64,000 nt of DNA from Myxococcus stipitatus (lineage in GTDB: Bacteria > Myxococcota > Myxococcia > Myxococcales > Myxococcaceae), in NCBI RefSeq assembly GCF_037414475.1, contig NZ_CP147913.1:4216001-4280000 (forward strand). Direction: 5' to 3'. The position numbers and the translations under genes are program-made. Shown in pieces: positions 59,689 through 64,000 of the stretch (its first letter is position 1; every line of letters starts with the position of its first letter). The notes beneath the pieces were generated by a model, which saw nothing but the letters and a program-made list of their open reading frames with translations, was not told where the DNA came from and searched no databases.

Positions 59689-61446
59689 TCAGGCCAGCGG
59701 CTCGGACACGCTCAGCCACTCCTCGGGGATGTCGCCGCGCGGAAGCTCCAGCACGAAGGTGGAGCCGCGCCCCACTTCGCTCGTGGCCGTCACCGAACCG
59801 CCGAACGCCTCCACAATCTGCCGGGTGATGTAGAGACCCAGGCCCAGGCCGCCGTAGTGCCGGTCACTCACCGCGCGCTCGAAGCGCTCGAAGATGCGCG
59901 GCAGGTCCTGCGCGGAGATGCCGATGCCTCCGTCCTCCACCGTGAGCCGCGCCATACGCCCATCCGCCTCCACCGTCAGGCGCACCGGCTGACCCGCGCC
60001 GTACTTCAGCGCGTTGGACAACAGGTTGGTCACCACCTGCTCCAGCCTCAATCGGTCCCACCGGCCCAGCACCGGCACCGGCGCGTGCATCTCCAGTGAG
60101 CAGTGGTGCTGCGCCGCGGCGGGGGCGAAGCGGTAGAGGATTTCCGCGGCCACGCTGGCCAGGTCCATCTCCTCCAACTCCAGCTTCAGCCGCCCCGCCG
60201 TGATGCGCGACACGTCCAACAAGTTGTCCACCAGGCTCGTCAGCTTGCGCACCTGACGCTGCACCACCTCCAGCGTCTCCGAGACACGCTCCGCCGACAC
60301 CGGCTTGCCATGCGCGGCCAGCACCTCCACCTGCTTCTGGAGGAGCTGCACCTTGAGGTGCAACGGCGTCAGCGGCGTCTTCAGCTCGTGGCTCGCGATG
60401 CCCAGGAACTCGTCCCTCAGGCGCACCGCCTCGCGCGCCTCGCTCAAGAGCCTGGCGTTGTCCAGCGACAGCGCCACGCGCCGCGCCAGCTCCTCCGCCA
60501 GCTGCTCGTCCTCCTCGCCGAAGCCCGGGGCCCCCTCGGTGCGGAACAGGGCCAACGCGCCGATGACCCGCCCTCGCGCCACCAGTGGCACGCCCAGGTA
60601 ACTGGTCAGCCCCAGCAGGAGCAGCAGCCGCGCGTGCTCCGCGTCCCGCGCGACGTCCTCCTGCTGGGATTGCGTCAAGAGCGCCACCCGCTCCGTCCGG
60701 CCCGAGAGCGCCATCGCGGGCAGCCCCCGCGTGTCGCTGAGCTCCGGCGGATAGCGCCGCAGCATCTCCACCATCGCCACGTGCCGCGCCGGCTCCGCGT
60801 GCACCGCCGCCGCCGCACGCACCGACTCCCCCGCGAGCCCCAGGAAGAACACCCCCGCGTCCGCCAGCGTGGGCACCATGAGCCGCAGCAGCGGCTCCAG
60901 CCGCGCCTCCGCGTCCAACTCCGCCCCCAGCAACGCGCCCGCCTCCGCCAGCAGCGTCGCCGCCCGCGTCGCGTCCAGGCGCGGAGGAACCTCTTCCCTC
61001 GCGCGCAGGAGCACCGCCTCGGGGGCCTCGCCTCCCTCCGGCGACACGGGGAACACCCCACCGCGCAGCACCACCACCGTGCCGTCCGGACGGCGCAGGC
61101 CCCAGCGCTCCTCGAACACCCGCTCCCCCGCGAACGCCCGCCTCAGCGGCGAGTCCTCCAACGGCGTGACGCCATCCTCCGCCCGCACCCAGGCACACCC
61201 AGGCACCACTCCGTGCTCCACCCGCGCGGGCGCCGTGACGCGGAACTGCCGCCCAGCCTCCGCGTTGAAAACGAGCACGCGGCCCGTCACATCCACCAGG
61301 AGAAGCACCTCCACCGCCTGCTCGACGAGCAGGCGCAAGGCCGCGTCGCTCAACCGGGCCTCCGCCCGTTCCGCGAGCACCTGACGCACCATCGAAAGCT
61401 GGACGCCGCCAGAGGACATGAGTTCAGGGGAATTCCGCCCGCGCAT
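59689..61446 (-). CDS. PAS-GAF sensor histidine kinase
   Basis: A cytosolic kinase of 585 residues. A PAS-like module (VEQAVEVLLLVDVTGRVLVFNAEAGRQF) comes first, then a GAF domain (about residues 165-330, LGVPLVARGRVIGALALFRT), the dimerisation domain with FLGIASHELKTPL and His near 351, and the catalytic boxes NLLSNALKYG, DGGIGI, FERFERAV and GGLGLGLY. It converges with the kinase to its left, three bases apart, and is divergent from the one to its right. It closely resembles the kinase at 11663-13741 in its catalytic half. No response regulator is adjacent. Confidence 0.9.
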   Translation of the reverse strand: MRGRNSPELMSSGGVQLSMVRQVLAERAEARLSDAALRLLVEQAVEVLLLVDVTGRVLVFNAEAGRQFRVTAPARVEHGVVPGCAWVRAEDGVTPLEDSPLRRAFAGERVFEERWGLRRPDGTVVVLRGGVFPVSPEGGEAPEAVLLRAREEVPPRLDATRAATLLAEAGALLGAELDAEARLEPLLRLMVPTLADAGVFFLGLAGESVRAAAAVHAEPARHVAMVEMLRRYPPELSDTRGLPAMALSGRTERVALLTQSQQEDVARDAEHARLLLLLGLTSYLGVPLVARGRVIGALALFRTEGAPGFGEEDEQLAEELARRVALSLDNARLLSEAREAVRLRDEFLGIASHELKTPLTPLHLKVQLLQKQVEVLAAHGKPVSAERVSETLEVVQRQVRKLTSLVDNLLDVSRITAGRLKLELEEMDLASVAAEILYRFAPAAAQHHCSLEMHAPVPVLGRWDRLRLEQVVTNLLSNALKYGAGQPVRLTVEADGRMARLTVEDGGIGISAQDLPRIFERFERAVSDRHYGGLGLGLYITRQIVEAFGGSVTATSEVGRGSTFVLELPRGDIPEEWLSVSEPLA

Positions 61447-61647
61447 GGTGGCATCCCCACCTGCCTGAAGGAAGACAACTGCCTGCCCTCGCTCAACACC
61501 CCAGGGGGCGCGGTCTGAATCCCAACCATCCTGGTGTCACCTCAGCCCCCTTGCCTGTACTGCAGGAAATCCTGAATCGTTGGATAGTTGTACATCGCCC
61601 GGACTCCCTGCCCTGGCGACGCGGTCCCCGTGCACGAGCCTCGACAC

Positions 61648-64000
<2,353 letters not shown>

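Overview
The window is chromosomal DNA of a myxobacterium, most likely from the Myxococcus/Corallococcus/Pyxidicoccus group. The evidence is a GC content near 70% with strong G/C at third codon positions, a fragment of the myxobacteria-restricted TIGR02265/DUF2378 family at the left edge, five histidine kinases, many lipoproteins and several sigma or anti-sigma genes. I found no tRNA, rRNA, CRISPR array, insertion sequence or prophage. The genus is inferred from gene content, not from a marker gene.

Layout. 1-6.3 kb: DUF2378 fragment, class V aminotransferase, M20 peptidase, two tandem M43 metalloprotease lipoproteins and a collagen-repeat lipoprotein. 6.3-9.6 kb: a four-gene Mla-type lipid transport operon. 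10-17.4 kb: recF and dnaN, separated by a PAS histidine kinase, an AlkC-type DNA glycosylase and an unknown gene. 17.6-21.7 kb: small lipoprotein, an ECF sigma/anti-sigma/outer-membrane operon, an unknown gene and an XRE regulator. 22-26.9 kb: OmpR-type two-component system, acyl-CoA ligase, VOC protein and a possible SitI3-like protein. 27-44.2 kb: an exported-looking hypothetical, an LVIVD lipoprotein, a VAT1-like oxidoreductase, a lipase, and a minus-strand lipid locus (TetR, KAS III-like protein, AMP ligase, lipoprotein, porin, alpha/beta hydrolase), then TraB/GumN, an Lrp regulator with an aminotransferase, and a FabG-like SDR. 44.6-51.2 kb: lytic transglycosylase, SRPBCC protein, subtilase with a small partner gene, and an Lgt homologue. 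51.2-53.7 kb: an ECF41-type sigma operon with two truncated copies of the sigma gene's 5' end. 54-64 kb: hydrolase lipoprotein, EamA transporter, rhodanese, GreA/B-like protein and three histidine kinases, the last cut by the window edge.

How genes fit together. The 32.6-39.7 kb genes look like one programme for taking up, hydrolysing, activating and modifying acyl substrates. The TetR start region carries a 27-bp element that recurs, 24 of 27 bases identical, upstream of the FabG-like SDR 3.3 kb away, so the SDR is probably in the same regulon. The KAS III-like protein keeps its nucleophilic Cys but has Thr and Tyr in place of the catalytic His and Asn, so it is probably not an ordinary condensing enzyme. 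A different palindrome recurs near the LVIVD lipoprotein and porin genes. In the ECF41 operon the FAD oxidoreductase is followed by two 39-codon relics of the sigma N-terminus, each overlapping the next start codon by ATGA, and then the full sigma gene. These are the two most unusual structures in the window.
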